Below, piece after piece: positions 51,833 to 63,607 of a stretch of 64,000 nucleotides of DNA. The stretch lies in assembly GCF_014643455.1 (NCBI RefSeq), contig NZ_BMJM01000003.1:184904-248903 (forward strand), read 5' to 3'. A program made the position numbers and the translations under genes. A model generated the notes under the pieces. It saw nothing but the letters and a program-made list of their open reading frames with translations, was not told where the DNA came from and searched no databases. This DNA comes from Sandarakinorhabdus glacialis. GTDB lineage: Bacteria; Pseudomonadota; Alphaproteobacteria; Sphingomonadales; Sphingomonadaceae. How positions within the stretch are numbered: the first letter of the stretch is position 1; every line of letters begins with the position of its first letter.

Positions 51833-51871
51833 GTCGTGCCCGTGATTGCGGGATTTGTGCTTGCGGGGAGA

Positions 51872-51898
51872 CTGGATACCAGCCTTCGCTGGTATGAC
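51872..51898 (+). repeat. Palindromic repeat, type 3, between urtA and urtB
   Basis: Stem TACCAGC, loop CTTC, stem GCTGGTA (51877-51894), then TGAC. It differs from the 48148 copy by a compensated base pair. Confidence 0.85.
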
Positions 51899-51918
51899 AG
51901 TGGTGCGGAGGCCTTGTA

Positions 51919-52803
51919 GTGGAGTTGCTCCTTGGCCAGGTCTTTAACGGGTTCAGCGTGGCTTCGCTGTACCTGCTGGCGGCGCTCGGGCTGGCGCTGA
52001 GTTTCGGGTTGATGCGGGTCATCAACATGGCGCACGGCGAGATGCTGATGATCGGCGGGTACCTGGCGTATCTGACGTTGCAGGTGGTGCCGGGGCCGTG
52101 GAGATTGGTGGCGGCGTTGCCGGTGGCGTTTGTGGGGGCGGCCTTGTTCGGGGCGCTGATCCATGTGGTGCTCATCCGGCGACTGTCGGCGCGGCCGCTG
52201 GATACGTTGCTGGCGACATGGGGGCTGAGCCTGATCCTGCAGCAGGGGGCGCGGAGTTTGTTCGGGGCGATCGGTGTCGAGGTGACGGCGCCGGCGTGGC
52301 TCGATGGCGGGATAAGTGTTTTGGGGATCGAGTTGCCGGCGGTGCGGTTGTTCATCATCGGGGTGGCGATTGCGGTGCTGGCGGGGCTGGCGTTGTTGCT
52401 GTCGCGGACGCGGATCGGCTTGCTGGTGCGGGCGGTGAACCAGGACCGGATGATGGCGGCGGCGACGGGGATCGATGCCGGGCGGGTCGACCTGGTGGTG
52501 TTTGCGCTGGGTACGGGCATCGCCGGGCTGGCGGGGGTGATGCTGGCGTTGCTGGGGCCGGTGACGCCGACGGTGGGGCAGAGTTATATCGTGCCGGCGT
52601 TTTTGGTCGTGGTGATGGGCGGGCTGGGGTCGATCCGCGGAACGGTGGCGGCGGCGGTGATTTTGGGGCTGGTTGGGTCTTTGGCGCAGATCAGTGTCGA
52701 TGCGAGCGTGGCGCAGGTGCTGATGCTGGTTTTCGTGATCCTGTTTATCCAGATCCGGCCCGAGGGCGTGGTGGCGAACAAATCGCGGGCGCTCGATGTT
52801 TAG
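51919..52803 (+). CDS. urtB: Urea ABC transporter permease UrtB
   Basis: A 294-residue LIV-H-type permease with about eight helices. It lacks the long periplasmic extension seen in some proteobacterial UrtB proteins. Motifs: LGLALSFGLMRVINMAHGEM, FLVVVMGGLGSIRGTVAAAV and IRPEGVVANKSRA. It pairs with UrtC to form the inner-membrane channel. The start is GTG 51919; an ATG in the first 50 residues would lose conserved helix 1. The stop overlaps the urtC start by eight bases. Confidence 0.94.
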   Translation: MELLLGQVFNGFSVASLYLLAALGLALSFGLMRVINMAHGEMLMIGGYLAYLTLQVVPGPWRLVAALPVAFVGAALFGALIHVVLIRRLSARPLDTLLATWGLSLILQQGARSLFGAIGVEVTAPAWLDGGISVLGIELPAVRLFIIGVAIAVLAGLALLLSRTRIGLLVRAVNQDRMMAAATGIDAGRVDLVVFALGTGIAGLAGVMLALLGPVTPTVGQSYIVPAFLVVVMGGLGSIRGTVAAAVILGLVGSLAQISVDASVAQVLMLVFVILFIQIRPEGVVANKSRALDV

Positions 52804-53824
52804 GTTGAAGCGCCAGTTTGTCGTTGCGGCAGGGGTGGCGGGTGTCGCTGCGTTCGCGCCGTTCGTGCTAGGCGGGTATGATCTGAATTTGCTGGCGCGG
52901 TTTCTGGCGCTGAGCTTGCTGGCGCTGGGTATCGTGCTGACCTGGGGGCATGGCGGGATCCTCAGTCTTGGGCAGGGCGTGTTCTTTGGGCTGGGCGGGT
53001 ATGCGCTGGCGATGCACATGAAGCTGACGCCGCTCGCGCCGGGCGAAGTGCCGGATTTCATGATGCTGGGCGGGCTGGAGGCGCTGCCGGCTTGGTGGGT
53101 GCCGTTCGGCAATCCGGGGTTTGCCTTGCTGGCGGTGGTGCTGGTGCCGGGGATCGTCGCGGCGCTGTTTGCCTGGTCGGTGTTCGGGCGGCGCGTTGGC
53201 GGCACGTATTTTGCGCTGATCACCCAGGCGCTGGCGCTGGCGTTTGCGACGTTGCTGGTGAGTGCGCAGGAGACAACGGGGGGGTTCAATGGCCTGACCG
53301 ATTTCCAGGTCGTGCTGGGGCTCGACCTGAACGGCGCGGAGGCCGGGCGGACATTGTACTGGGTGACCTTGCTGGTGCTGGCGCTGGGCTGGGCTGGGGT
53401 AGCGGCGTTGCTGGCGTCGCGGTTCGGGACGATGCTGCGGGCGGTGCGTGACGGCGAGAACCGGGTGCGGTTCCTGGGCCATGATGCGGCGGCGTACAAG
53501 ATCATCGCCTTTGCCGTGGCGGCGATGCTGGCGGGCGCGGCGGGGGCGTTGTTCACGCTGCATGCGGGGGTGATCTCGCCGGCGATGGTCGGGGTGGTTC
53601 CGTCGATCGAGATGGTGATCTGGGTGGCGATCGGTGGGCGGACGAGTCTGGCCGGGGCGATCGCGGGGACGCTGGCGGTGAATTTCGCGCGCGATGCGAT
53701 CAGCAGCGCGTTTCCGGACTTACGGCCTTATGCGCTGGGGTTGTTATTTATCCTCGTGGTGACGCTGCTGCCGGGCGGGTTGGCGGAATTGCTGGCGGCG
53801 CGTTTTCGGAAGGTGGCACGATGA
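52796..53824 (+). CDS. urtC: Urea ABC transporter permease UrtC
   Basis: A 342-residue LIV-M-type permease with about nine helices. TWGHGGILSLGQGVFFGLGG, FGRRVGGTYFALITQALALA and WVAIGGRTSLAGAIAGTLAV are characteristic. It partners UrtB. ATG 52796 lies inside the end of urtB, and its stop overlaps the urtD ATG (ATGA), so translation is coupled. Length is typical. Confidence 0.94.
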   Translation: MFRLKRQFVVAAGVAGVAAFAPFVLGGYDLNLLARFLALSLLALGIVLTWGHGGILSLGQGVFFGLGGYALAMHMKLTPLAPGEVPDFMMLGGLEALPAWWVPFGNPGFALLAVVLVPGIVAALFAWSVFGRRVGGTYFALITQALALAFATLLVSAQETTGGFNGLTDFQVVLGLDLNGAEAGRTLYWVTLLVLALGWAGVAALLASRFGTMLRAVRDGENRVRFLGHDAAAYKIIAFAVAAMLAGAAGALFTLHAGVISPAMVGVVPSIEMVIWVAIGGRTSLAGAIAGTLAVNFARDAISSAFPDLRPYALGLLFILVVTLLPGGLAELLAARFRKVAR

Positions 53825-54573
53825 GCCCCCTGCCCGACCGGTTGCTTGAGGTGGACGGCGTCACGGTCGACTATGATGGCTTCAAGGCGCTCGACGGGTT
53901 TTCGCTGACACTGGATGCAGGCGAAATCCGGGTGGTGATCGGGCCGAACGGTGCCGGCAAGTCGACATTGTGCGATACGATCATCGGGCGGGTGCGGCCC
54001 TCGGCGGGGCGGGTGCTGTTTCGTGGGCAGGATATTTCGAAATTGCCCGAGCACCGGATTGCCGGGCTGGGGATCTGCCGGAAGTTCCAGGCGCCGGGGG
54101 TGCTGGCATCGCTCAGCGTGGCGGACAATCTCGGAATTGCCGCGGCGATCGACAAGCGGTGGTGGCGGTCGTTCGGCTTCGGTACGCCGCCTGCCGAGGC
54201 CGAGCGGATCGCGGTCATCCTCGAGCGTATCGGGCTGGCGGGGCGGCGTGATGTGCTGGCCGGCACGCTGGCGCACGGCGAGAAGCAGTGGCTCGAGATC
54301 GGCATGGTGGTGGCGACAGAGGCCGAATTGCTGCTGCTCGACGAGCCGACGGCGGGCATGGGACCGGCCGAGACGACGCGCACGGCGGAGCTGATCCGGT
54401 CGTTGGCGGGGGATCATTCGATCATCGTCATCGATCATGACATGGCGTTCGTCGAGCAACTGGCGGCCAGGGTGACGGTGATGCACCAGGGACAGTTCCT
54501 GATGCAGGGGTCGATTGCCGAGGTGCGGGCGGATGCGCGGGTGGCGGAAGTCTATCTGGGGCGGGCGAAGTGA
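53821..54573 (+). CDS. urtD: Urea ABC transporter ATP-binding protein UrtD
   Basis: A 250-residue LivG-type ATPase. Walker A GPNGAGKST (about residue 41); a degenerate signature AHGEKQWLEIGM where other ABC proteins have LSGGQ; Walker B LLLLDEPTAGMG; switch His in IIVIDHDMAFVEQLA. It powers urea import with UrtE. It overlaps urtC by four bases but is separated from urtE by a 103-bp gap filled with a long perfect inverted repeat. Confidence 0.94.
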   Translation: MSPLPDRLLEVDGVTVDYDGFKALDGFSLTLDAGEIRVVIGPNGAGKSTLCDTIIGRVRPSAGRVLFRGQDISKLPEHRIAGLGICRKFQAPGVLASLSVADNLGIAAAIDKRWWRSFGFGTPPAEAERIAVILERIGLAGRRDVLAGTLAHGEKQWLEIGMVVATEAELLLLDEPTAGMGPAETTRTAELIRSLAGDHSIIVIDHDMAFVEQLAARVTVMHQGQFLMQGSIAEVRADARVAEVYLGRAK

Positions 54574-54590
54574 GGGGGTCCAACCTGTTC

Positions 54591-54662
54591 GTCACCCCGG
54601 CGCAGGCCGGGGCCCATCTCCTGCACGTCCCGGAGATGGGCCCCGGCCTGCGCCGGGGTGAC
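54591..54662. repeat. Perfect 31-bp inverted pair of type 1 repeats between urtD and urtE
   Basis: The arms 54591-54621 and 54632-54662 are exact complements with a 10-base spacer. Each contains CCCCGGC/GCCGGGG with loop GCAG or its complement, and each has a GTCA end facing outward. In RNA the pair would form a very stable 31-bp hairpin between two cistrons. Confidence 0.92.
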
Positions 54663-54676
54663 GGCAAGAGAGGGGC

Positions 54677-55393
54677 ATGGTGATGCCGTTGGTCGTCATG
54701 ACAGGCGTCGCTTCCGGCTATGGGGCCGCGCGGGTTCTGCATGACGTGGAGCTGGCGCTGGCGGCAGGGTCGGTTACGGCGCTGATCGGGCGCAATGGTG
54801 TCGGCAAGACGACGTTGCTGCGGACGATCATGGGCATCCGGCCGCTCGATGCGGGGACGATGATCTTCGACGGCGGCGATATCGGGCGTCTGCCGCCGTC
54901 GGCGCGGGCGCGGGCGGGGATCGGTTATGTGCCGCAGGGACGGCATATTTTTCCGCAACTGACGGTTGCCGAGAATCTGGAGACCGGGCTGAGCGCGCTG
55001 GGGCCGCGCGGCAAGGCCCGCGCCGGCGTGCCGGACCATATCTATGACCTGTTTCCCAAGCTGGCGATGATCCGCGGGCGCAAGGGCGGGCTGTTGTCGG
55101 GCGGCGAGCAGCAGCAGCTCGCTATCGGCCGGGCGCTGGCGGGCGCACCGCGGTTGCTGCTGCTCGACGAGCCGACCGAGGGCGTGCAGCCCAATGTCGT
55201 CCAGATGATCGAGGCGGTGCTGCTCAAGGTGCGGGCGGAGTTCGGGCTGACGATTATCCTGATTGAGCAATATCTGGATTTTGCGTGGAGTTTTGCCGAT
55301 CATTATGCGGTGATGGATGGCGGGCGGATCGTTCGGCAGGGGGATACGGCGGCGGAAAGCGCGGCGGACGTGGCGCATCTGGTGCGGATTTAG
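54677..55393 (+). CDS. urtE: Urea ABC transporter ATP-binding protein UrtE
   Basis: A 238-residue LivF-type ATPase. Walker A GRNGVGKTT; signature LLSGGEQQQLAIGRALAG; Walker B LLLLDEPTEGVQPNVVQMIE. IEQYLDFAWSFADHYAVMDG is the UrtE-typical replacement for the usual switch His region. GAGGGG precedes ATG 54677 (MVMPLVV; ATG 54683 is also possible). Last gene of urtABCDE, convergent with the regulator gene at 55462, 68 bp away; I see no clear terminator there. Confidence 0.94.
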   Translation: MVMPLVVMTGVASGYGAARVLHDVELALAAGSVTALIGRNGVGKTTLLRTIMGIRPLDAGTMIFDGGDIGRLPPSARARAGIGYVPQGRHIFPQLTVAENLETGLSALGPRGKARAGVPDHIYDLFPKLAMIRGRKGGLLSGGEQQQLAIGRALAGAPRLLLLDEPTEGVQPNVVQMIEAVLLKVRAEFGLTIILIEQYLDFAWSFADHYAVMDGGRIVRQGDTAAESAADVAHLVRI

Positions 55394-55461
55394 AACAACC
55401 GGCGGCGTGACCTTGCGATACCGGGCAACCGACATCGCCCGCTCAAGTGCGAGAGGCTGGT

Positions 55462-56358
55462 CTATTGGGTCAGGGTCTTTACCGCGGCGGCGGCGGCCGA
55501 GGCGCGGTTTTCGATGCCCATTTTTTCGAACACCTGTTCGAGGTGCTTGTCGACCGTGCGCGGGCTGATACCGAGGATTTCGCTGATCTCGCGGTTGGCC
55601 TTGCCGCGGCTGATCCAGAGCAGGACCTCGGCTTCGCGGTCGGTGAGATTGTGGCGGGTGGCTAGCAGCCGTTCTTCGGCGCCTTCGCGGATTTCGGCGA
55701 GGCGGAACAGCCATTCGTCGGGGCCGCTGCGGGTGAGCAGGGTGAATTCGAGGCGGCCGCCGGGGATTTCGTGACGCAGGACGCCCTTTTCGTCGGTTTC
55801 GGCAAGACGGATGAGGCGGGTGATGACGGTCGGCGGGAGTGCCGCATTGGGGAAACTGGCGGCGAGGATCAGCATCGTGCGGGGGGTGGACCAGAGGATG
55901 CGGCCGGTGGAGTCGAGCGCCAGCAGCGGCCGGCCGCTGTCGTCGAGAGCCGACTGGCTGCCCTGGGTGATGCGGGCGTTGCCGAGGTGGACGCGAATGC
56001 GGGCGAGGAGCTCGTCGACGACGATCGGCTTGGTGACGTAATCGACGCCGCCGGCCTGGAGACCGCGGACGACGTGCTCGGTTTCAGTGAGGCCGGTCAT
56101 GAAGACGACGGGAAGTACGGCGAGGCGGGGGTCGGCCTTGATGCGGCGCGTGGTTTCGAAGCCGTCGATGACCGGCATCATCGCGTCCATGATGACGAGG
56201 TCGGGGAGGACGAGCGCGAGCGATTGCAGCGCTGCGGCGCCATCGCCGGCAACGAGGACGGTGTAGCCGGCGGCCTCGAGCGCGGCGGTGACGAAGCCGA
56301 GCGATTCGGGCGTGTCGTCGACGACGAGGATGGTGGCGGTTTGAGGTGTGCTAGCCAT
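55462..56358 (-). CDS. LuxR-type response regulator paired with the permease-kinase
   Basis: A 298-residue regulator. Receiver domain about residues 8-125, with VVDDTPESL and the phospho-acceptor Asp in LVIMDAMMPVIDGF. A middle region of about 110 residues resembles a PAS-like or dimerisation segment (PLLALDSTGRILWSTPRTML). A LuxR helix-turn-helix spans about 232-292 (LTDREAEVLLWISRGKANRE, ILGISPRTVDKHLEQVFEK). Its ATG overlaps the kinase stop by eight bases, so the pair is co-translated. Probable targets are the urease and urt promoters (inference). Confidence 0.9.
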   Translation of the reverse strand: MASTPQTATILVVDDTPESLGFVTAALEAAGYTVLVAGDGAAALQSLALVLPDLVIMDAMMPVIDGFETTRRIKADPRLAVLPVVFMTGLTETEHVVRGLQAGGVDYVTKPIVVDELLARIRVHLGNARITQGSQSALDDSGRPLLALDSTGRILWSTPRTMLILAASFPNAALPPTVITRLIRLAETDEKGVLRHEIPGGRLEFTLLTRSGPDEWLFRLAEIREGAEERLLATRHNLTDREAEVLLWISRGKANREISEILGISPRTVDKHLEQVFEKMGIENRASAAAAAVKTLTQ

Positions 56359-59300
56359 GGGTTTCGAGCAACTTGAGATAGGATTTGAGATCGAAGGCGC
56401 GGACGTGACTGCGCAGCTGGTCGACGAGGGGCTGGCTGGCGGGGAAGCTGGTCGCCAGTGTGTCGAGGCCGGTTTCGATACCGCGGACATGGCCGACCTG
56501 GCCGAGGCGGCGGAGTTCGGCGAGGTTGGCGGCGGCACCGCGCAGTGCGGCACGGCTGAGGCTGGCCGGTGGCGGGGCGGCGGCCGCGGCGGAGTCGCCC
56601 GACTCCCAGGTCAGGCCGAGGCGCGCGGCGATGGCGTCGAGGAGCGATTCGAGCTCGACGGGCTTGAGGACGAAGCCGTCGTGCGCTGCGCCGCCATCGC
56701 CGCCGGTGGCGAATTCATGCGCGTTGGCGGAAACGAACAGGATTTTCACCGGGTTGGCCGAGGCGGTCTTCAGCCGTTCGTCGTCACCAGCGCGAAGGCG
56801 CTCCTCATCGATGGCGCGAAGGCGCTCCTCATCTATGGCGCGAAGGCGTTTGGCGACGTCCCAGCCGGACATGCCGGGCATCTGGATGTCGAGCAGGACC
56901 AGATCGGGTTGGCTGCGCAGCGCGAGGTCGATGCCGGCGGCCCCGCTCGAGGCGGCATAGACGCTGAAGCCGAGCGGGCGGAGAAGGCCCTGGAGGACGG
57001 CGAGCTGGGCGGGGTCGTCGTCGATGATGAGGATGGTGCGGCGCGGTCCGGCATAGCCCGAGATTTGGCGCTGGCGGGCGGTGGCCGGCGGTGCGTCGTG
57101 GGGTTCGGCAAGCATCAGGCGAAGGCGGAAGACACTGCCCTGCCCTGCCTCGCCGGCGCTGGTGACGGTGACATCGCCGCCCATGACCTGGGCGAGGACG
57201 CGGGTGATGGCGAGGCCGAGGCCGGTGCCGGGCTGGGCATGGGCGGCTTCGGAACTGCCGCGCTCGAAGGGTTCGAAGATGCGGTCGATGTCGGCCGGGG
57301 TGATGCCGATGCCGGTATCGGAGATCTCGAATTCGGCAATGAGTCCCCGGTAGCGGATCTTCAATGCGGCATGGCCGGCGGGGGTGTATTTGATGGCGTT
57401 GGAGAGCAGGTTGATGAGGATCTGGCGGAGGCGTTTCTCGTCGGTGCGGACATAGGCCGGCAGGTTGGCGGGGGCTTCATAGTGGAAATCCAGGCCCTTT
57501 TCCTGCGCCTGCATGCGGAACATGGCGGCGATGGCGTCGAGGAATTCGGGCAAGGGAACGGTGTCGCGGTTGAGCTTGAGGACGCCGCTTTCGATGCGGC
57601 TGATGTCAAGCAGGCCGTCGACGATGTTGGTCAGATGTTCGGACGAGCGGCGGATGACGCGGCCGGCCTCGACGGGGCCGATTACGGGGCCGGACTCGCT
57701 GCCGCGCTCCAATAGCTGGGCATAGCCGTAGATGGCGTTGAGCGGTGAGCGGATTTCGTGGCTGACGCCGACCAGGTAGCGGCTTTTCGCGAGGTTGGCG
57801 GCCTCGGCGGCGTCGCGGGCTTTCTTGAGCGCGGCGTCGGTGCGGGTGTGGGCGGTGATCTCGTCCATCAGCATGCCGGTTTGCTGCTCGGTCTGTTTTT
57901 CGGCGGCGCGGCGGCTGTCATGGGCGAGGACGAGTAGCGAGGCGGCGATGCCCGACAGGATAGCGAGGGCGAAGAATACCACTGACAATGTCGTGGCGAT
58001 GGTGTCCCGGGCCTGCGGTTCGACGGCGACCGACTGGATGAAGATGAAATAGAGGACGGTGCCGTTGGCGAGGGTGAACAGCGCCAGGGCGCCGAGGAAG
58101 CGGCCGAGCTGGGTGTCGACCATCCGCGCGGCGGGAGTGGGCAGGATGCGTTCGAGCAGGTCGGTGGCCTGTTCGCCGAAGCTGCTGCGGTCCTTGCACA
58201 TGTCGTGGCAGCGCGCCTCGAGGGTGCAGCATAGCGAGCAGATGTTGCCGCGGTGGGCCGGGCAGAACGCCATGTCGGGGCGCTCGAAGGCGTTGCTGCA
58301 GACGGCGCAGGTGAGCGCTTCGTCGCCGGCGGGGAGATCGGCATCGCGGGCGAGATAGTAGCGGCCGCGGGTGGCGAGCGCGATGGCGGGAGCGGCGATA
58401 AAGGCGATGGCGAGGCCGAGGACCGGGGCGAAGGCGTGCGCGAGCGGGCCGAACGCACCGACGACGGCGGCGGTCGAGACGATGATCGAGAGCAGCATGG
58501 CGCCGACGCCGACGGGGTTGATGTCGTAGAGGCGGGCGCGCTTGAACTCGATGGATCTGGGGGAGAGGCCGACGGGCTTCGAGATGGTCAGGTCGGCGGC
58601 GAGGGCGCCGATCCAGCCGGCAGCGAGGTTGGCATAGAGGATGAGGATGCCTTCGATGACGCGGAAGATGCCGATCTCCATGAGCAGCAGCGCCAGGACG
58701 ACGTTGAAGACCAGCCAGACGACGCGGCCGGGATGGGCGTGGGTGAGACGCGAGAAGAAGTTCGACCAGGCGATCGAGCCGGCATAGGCGTTGGTGACGT
58801 TGATCTTCATTTGCGCGGCGAGGACGAGGATGAAGGTCAGGAGCATGGCGAGGCCGGGGGAGTGGGTCATCTCGCGGAAGACGACAAGGAACATGTCGGG
58901 CGGGCTGGCGGCGGCGACGGCATCGAGGCCGTGGCCCATGGCGTAGAGCGCGAGGAACGAGCCGAGCGAGAGCTTTATGCCGCCGATGATGACCCAGCCT
59001 GGGCCGCCTGCAAGCAGGGCCGACCACCAGGAGGTGCCGTTGCCCTTCATGCGCTTGGGGAGGAAGCGGAGGTAGTCGGCCTGCTCGCCGATCTGGGGGA
59101 GGAGAGATAGCAGGGTCGAGAGGGCGAGGCCGAAGAGAAGGAGGTCGGTGCTACCGTCTAGGGCGCCGAGGCGTCCGGGAAAGAGGCTCCATTGGGTGAG
59201 CGCGGCGGGCGCGTAGAACAGGATCCAGATGATGGGGGCGAGTTGCAGGACGAGCCAGACCGGCTGGGTCCAGGCCTGCATGCGGGTGATGGCGGCCATG

Positions 59301-59811
59301 CCGTAGAGGGCGATGGGGATGACGATGAGCGACGAGATGACATGGGCGACGGCGAGGTTGATGCCGAAGGCCAGTTGCAGCGCCATCGACAGGATGCTGG
59401 CCTCGATGGCGAAGAGCAGGAAGGTAAAGCTGGCGTAGATCAGCGAGGTGATCGTCGAGCCGATATAGCCGAAGCCGGCGCCGCGGGTGAGGAGATCGAT
59501 ATCGAGGCCGGATCGCGCCGAACGATAGGCGATGGGGAGGCCGATGGCGAAGAGCAGCACCATCGCGGCGATGATGGCGGCGATGGCGTTGGAGAAGCCG
59601 TAGGCCAGCGTGATGGTGGCGCCGATCGCTTCGCAGGCGAGGAAGCTGGCGGCACCGAAGGCGGTGTTGCCGATGCGCGCCATGCTCCACCGACGCGCGC
59701 TGTCGGGGGTGTAGCGCAGGGCATAGTCCTCGAGGGTGGGGTCGCCGGCCCAGACATTGTACTGGCGCGTGCCCTGGAGACGCCCGGCGCGCACACTGGC
59801 CCGCGCCGTCG

Positions 59812-59815
<4 letters not shown>
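56351..59815 (-). CDS. NCS1-type permease fused to a hybrid sensor histidine kinase
   Basis: An 1154-residue multidomain membrane protein. Residues about 20-480 are an NCS1/cytosine-permease-like transporter with about twelve helices ([38 protein letters not shown]). Residues 503-540 hold a dense Cys/His cluster ([23 protein letters not shown]), likely zinc-binding. Two helices follow (about 570-630). HisKA with [16 protein letters not shown] (His686), HATPase with [16 protein letters not shown] and GTGLGLAI, and a receiver domain (about 927-1065, Asp976) come next. A C-terminal extension of about 90 residues is unassigned. Three LRA(I/G)D(E/D)ER repeats (991-1014) expand the receiver. ATGA overlap with ureG places it in the urease operon. 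Confidence 0.9.
56790..56837 (-). repeat. 24-bp tandem repeat in the receiver domain of the permease-kinase
   Basis: Two 24-bp units (56790-56813 and 56814-56837) differ at one base and are followed by a partial third; they begin GCGCGAAGGCGCTCCTCATC. In frame, each encodes one [12 protein letters not shown] octad. Confidence 0.85.
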
Positions 59816-60431
<616 letters not shown>

Positions 60432-60435
<4 letters not shown>

Positions 60436-61112
60436 GAGCGGAACAACCTGCTGTATTGGGTTTCATGGGCGAGGCTGGCGAGTTCGAGGAGCGGCGCCGA
60501 GGTGCCGAGGTCTTCGAGATCGGTGTCTTGGGCGCGGGCGGCGGCGAGCGCAATGACCGGGGCGAGCGCTGCGGTGGCAATCTGGCCATCGGTTTGCCCG
60601 AGAGGGACGAGGCGGACGCCGGCGGAAACGAGGTTGGCGGCGGTGCCATGGCCCCAGGCGGTGAGCGCCGGGGCGAGCGGGATGCCGTGGAGGCCGCAGG
60701 CGAGTGCGCCGATGGCGGGGTGGGCGACGGGGTGATTGCCGTTGCGCGCGGCGAAGGCGTCGAGGCCGGGGTGGGGGTAGGCCTTGCGGGTGACCGAGAG
60801 GAAGCTGAGGCCCATCTGGCGGCTTTCGAGGGCGGTTTCGCTGCTGGCGCGGAAGGCGGCGGCGTATTCGCTGATGGTGTCGAAGGCGGCGGGATCGTTG
60901 ACGGTGCGGTGGGCGTGGGCGAAGACGACAAGGTCGGTCCAGCCGCCGCCGCGCGACATGACGGCGGTGATATAGTCGATGAGGGTGTGGCGGTTGGTGA
61001 CCTGGCCGGCCTCGACGGCGGCTTCGAGGCCGTGGCTGTAGCTGAAGGCGCCGACCGGATAGCTGGGGCTGGTCCAGGCGAGCAGCATGGTGAGGCCGTG
61101 GTCAGTGATCAT
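60432..61112 (-). CDS. ureF: Urease accessory protein UreF
   Basis: A 226-residue all-helical protein that joins UreD and UreG in the apo-urease activation complex. Conserved [19 protein letters not shown] near the start and [23 protein letters not shown] and [20 protein letters not shown] further on. The start is uncertain: ATG 61112 ([13 protein letters not shown]) and ATG 61124 (MTTTMITD) both overlap the 3' end of ureE. I use 61112. Confidence 0.93.
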
Positions 61113-61592
61113 GGTGGTGGTCATGATTGTCGCCGTGGTGGGAGTGGTGGTCGCCGTGGCCGCCGGCATAGGCGCCCTGTTCGGGATTGAAGGGCGCCTC
61201 GAAGGCGGTGACGGTGCCGCCGAGGCCGCGGAGCATTTCGGCGATGACGTAATCCGCGCGCAGGCGGATGGCGGCGCCGCGGAGTTCTGCCGGAAGATGG
61301 CGGTTGCCGATGTGCCAGGCGATGGCGAGCAGCGCGGCGGGATCGGTGGCGGTGACTTCGAGGAGCGCTTCGGGGGCGGCGGCGACGGCGATGATGCGAC
61401 CGTCCTCGAGGCGCAGGCCGTCGCCATCGGCAAGGACGACGGCGCGCGGCAGGTCTAGCAGGAAGCCGGCGCCGCTGGCTCCGTGGAAGTGGAAGCGGCG
61501 GCGGTGGCGGCCGGCGTGGTCGAGACTGACGCTGTCGATGGCGTCGGCGCGGTTCCATTGGCCGGCGGGAATGATCGTTGTGGCGCGTTGCA

Positions 61593-61593
<1 letters not shown>
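61102..61593 (-). CDS. ureE: Urease nickel metallochaperone UreE
   Basis: A 163-residue nickel carrier. N-terminal peptide-binding domain (LDHAGRHRRRFHFHGASGAG, LPRAVVLADGDGL), a ferredoxin-like metal domain with IAWHIGNRHLPAEL carrying the interfacial His, and a His-rich tail [20 protein letters not shown] that binds several nickel ions. The coding end overlaps the ureF start. Its start overlaps the ureC stop by one base. Confidence 0.95.
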
Positions 61594-63301
<1,708 letters not shown>

Positions 63302-63305
<4 letters not shown>

Positions 63306-63607
63306 AGCGGGCCGCTGACTTCGCCGCGGAAGCCCCAGACGATGCGGTCGCCGCCCAGCGGGATCAGCGGCACGTCGCGGGTCTGGCCGGGTTCGAAGCG
63401 GATGACGGTGCCGGCGGCGATGTCGAGGCGCTGGCCGCGCGCGGCGGTGCGGTCGAAGGCGAGCGCGGGGTTGGTCCCGGCGAAGTGAAAATGGCTGCCG
63501 ACCTGGATGGGGCGGTCGCCGGTGTTGGCGACGGTGAGGATGGTGACGGGGCGGGCGTCGTTGAGCGTGATTTCGCCCGGGGCTGTGAGGATCTCTCCGG
63601 GGGTCAT
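63302..63607 (-). CDS. ureB: Urease beta subunit UreB
   Basis: A 101-residue structural subunit. The core [20 protein letters not shown] and the C-terminal region [20 protein letters not shown] are highly characteristic. ATG 63607 ([13 protein letters not shown]) overlaps the ureA stop. Separate ureA and ureB genes, as in most proteobacteria, rather than the fused Helicobacter type. Confidence 0.96.

Noticed and set aside
51685..53556. 623-residue minus-strand open frame opposite urtB and urtC
   Set aside because: Arg/Pro/Gln-rich antisense shadow of permease genes.
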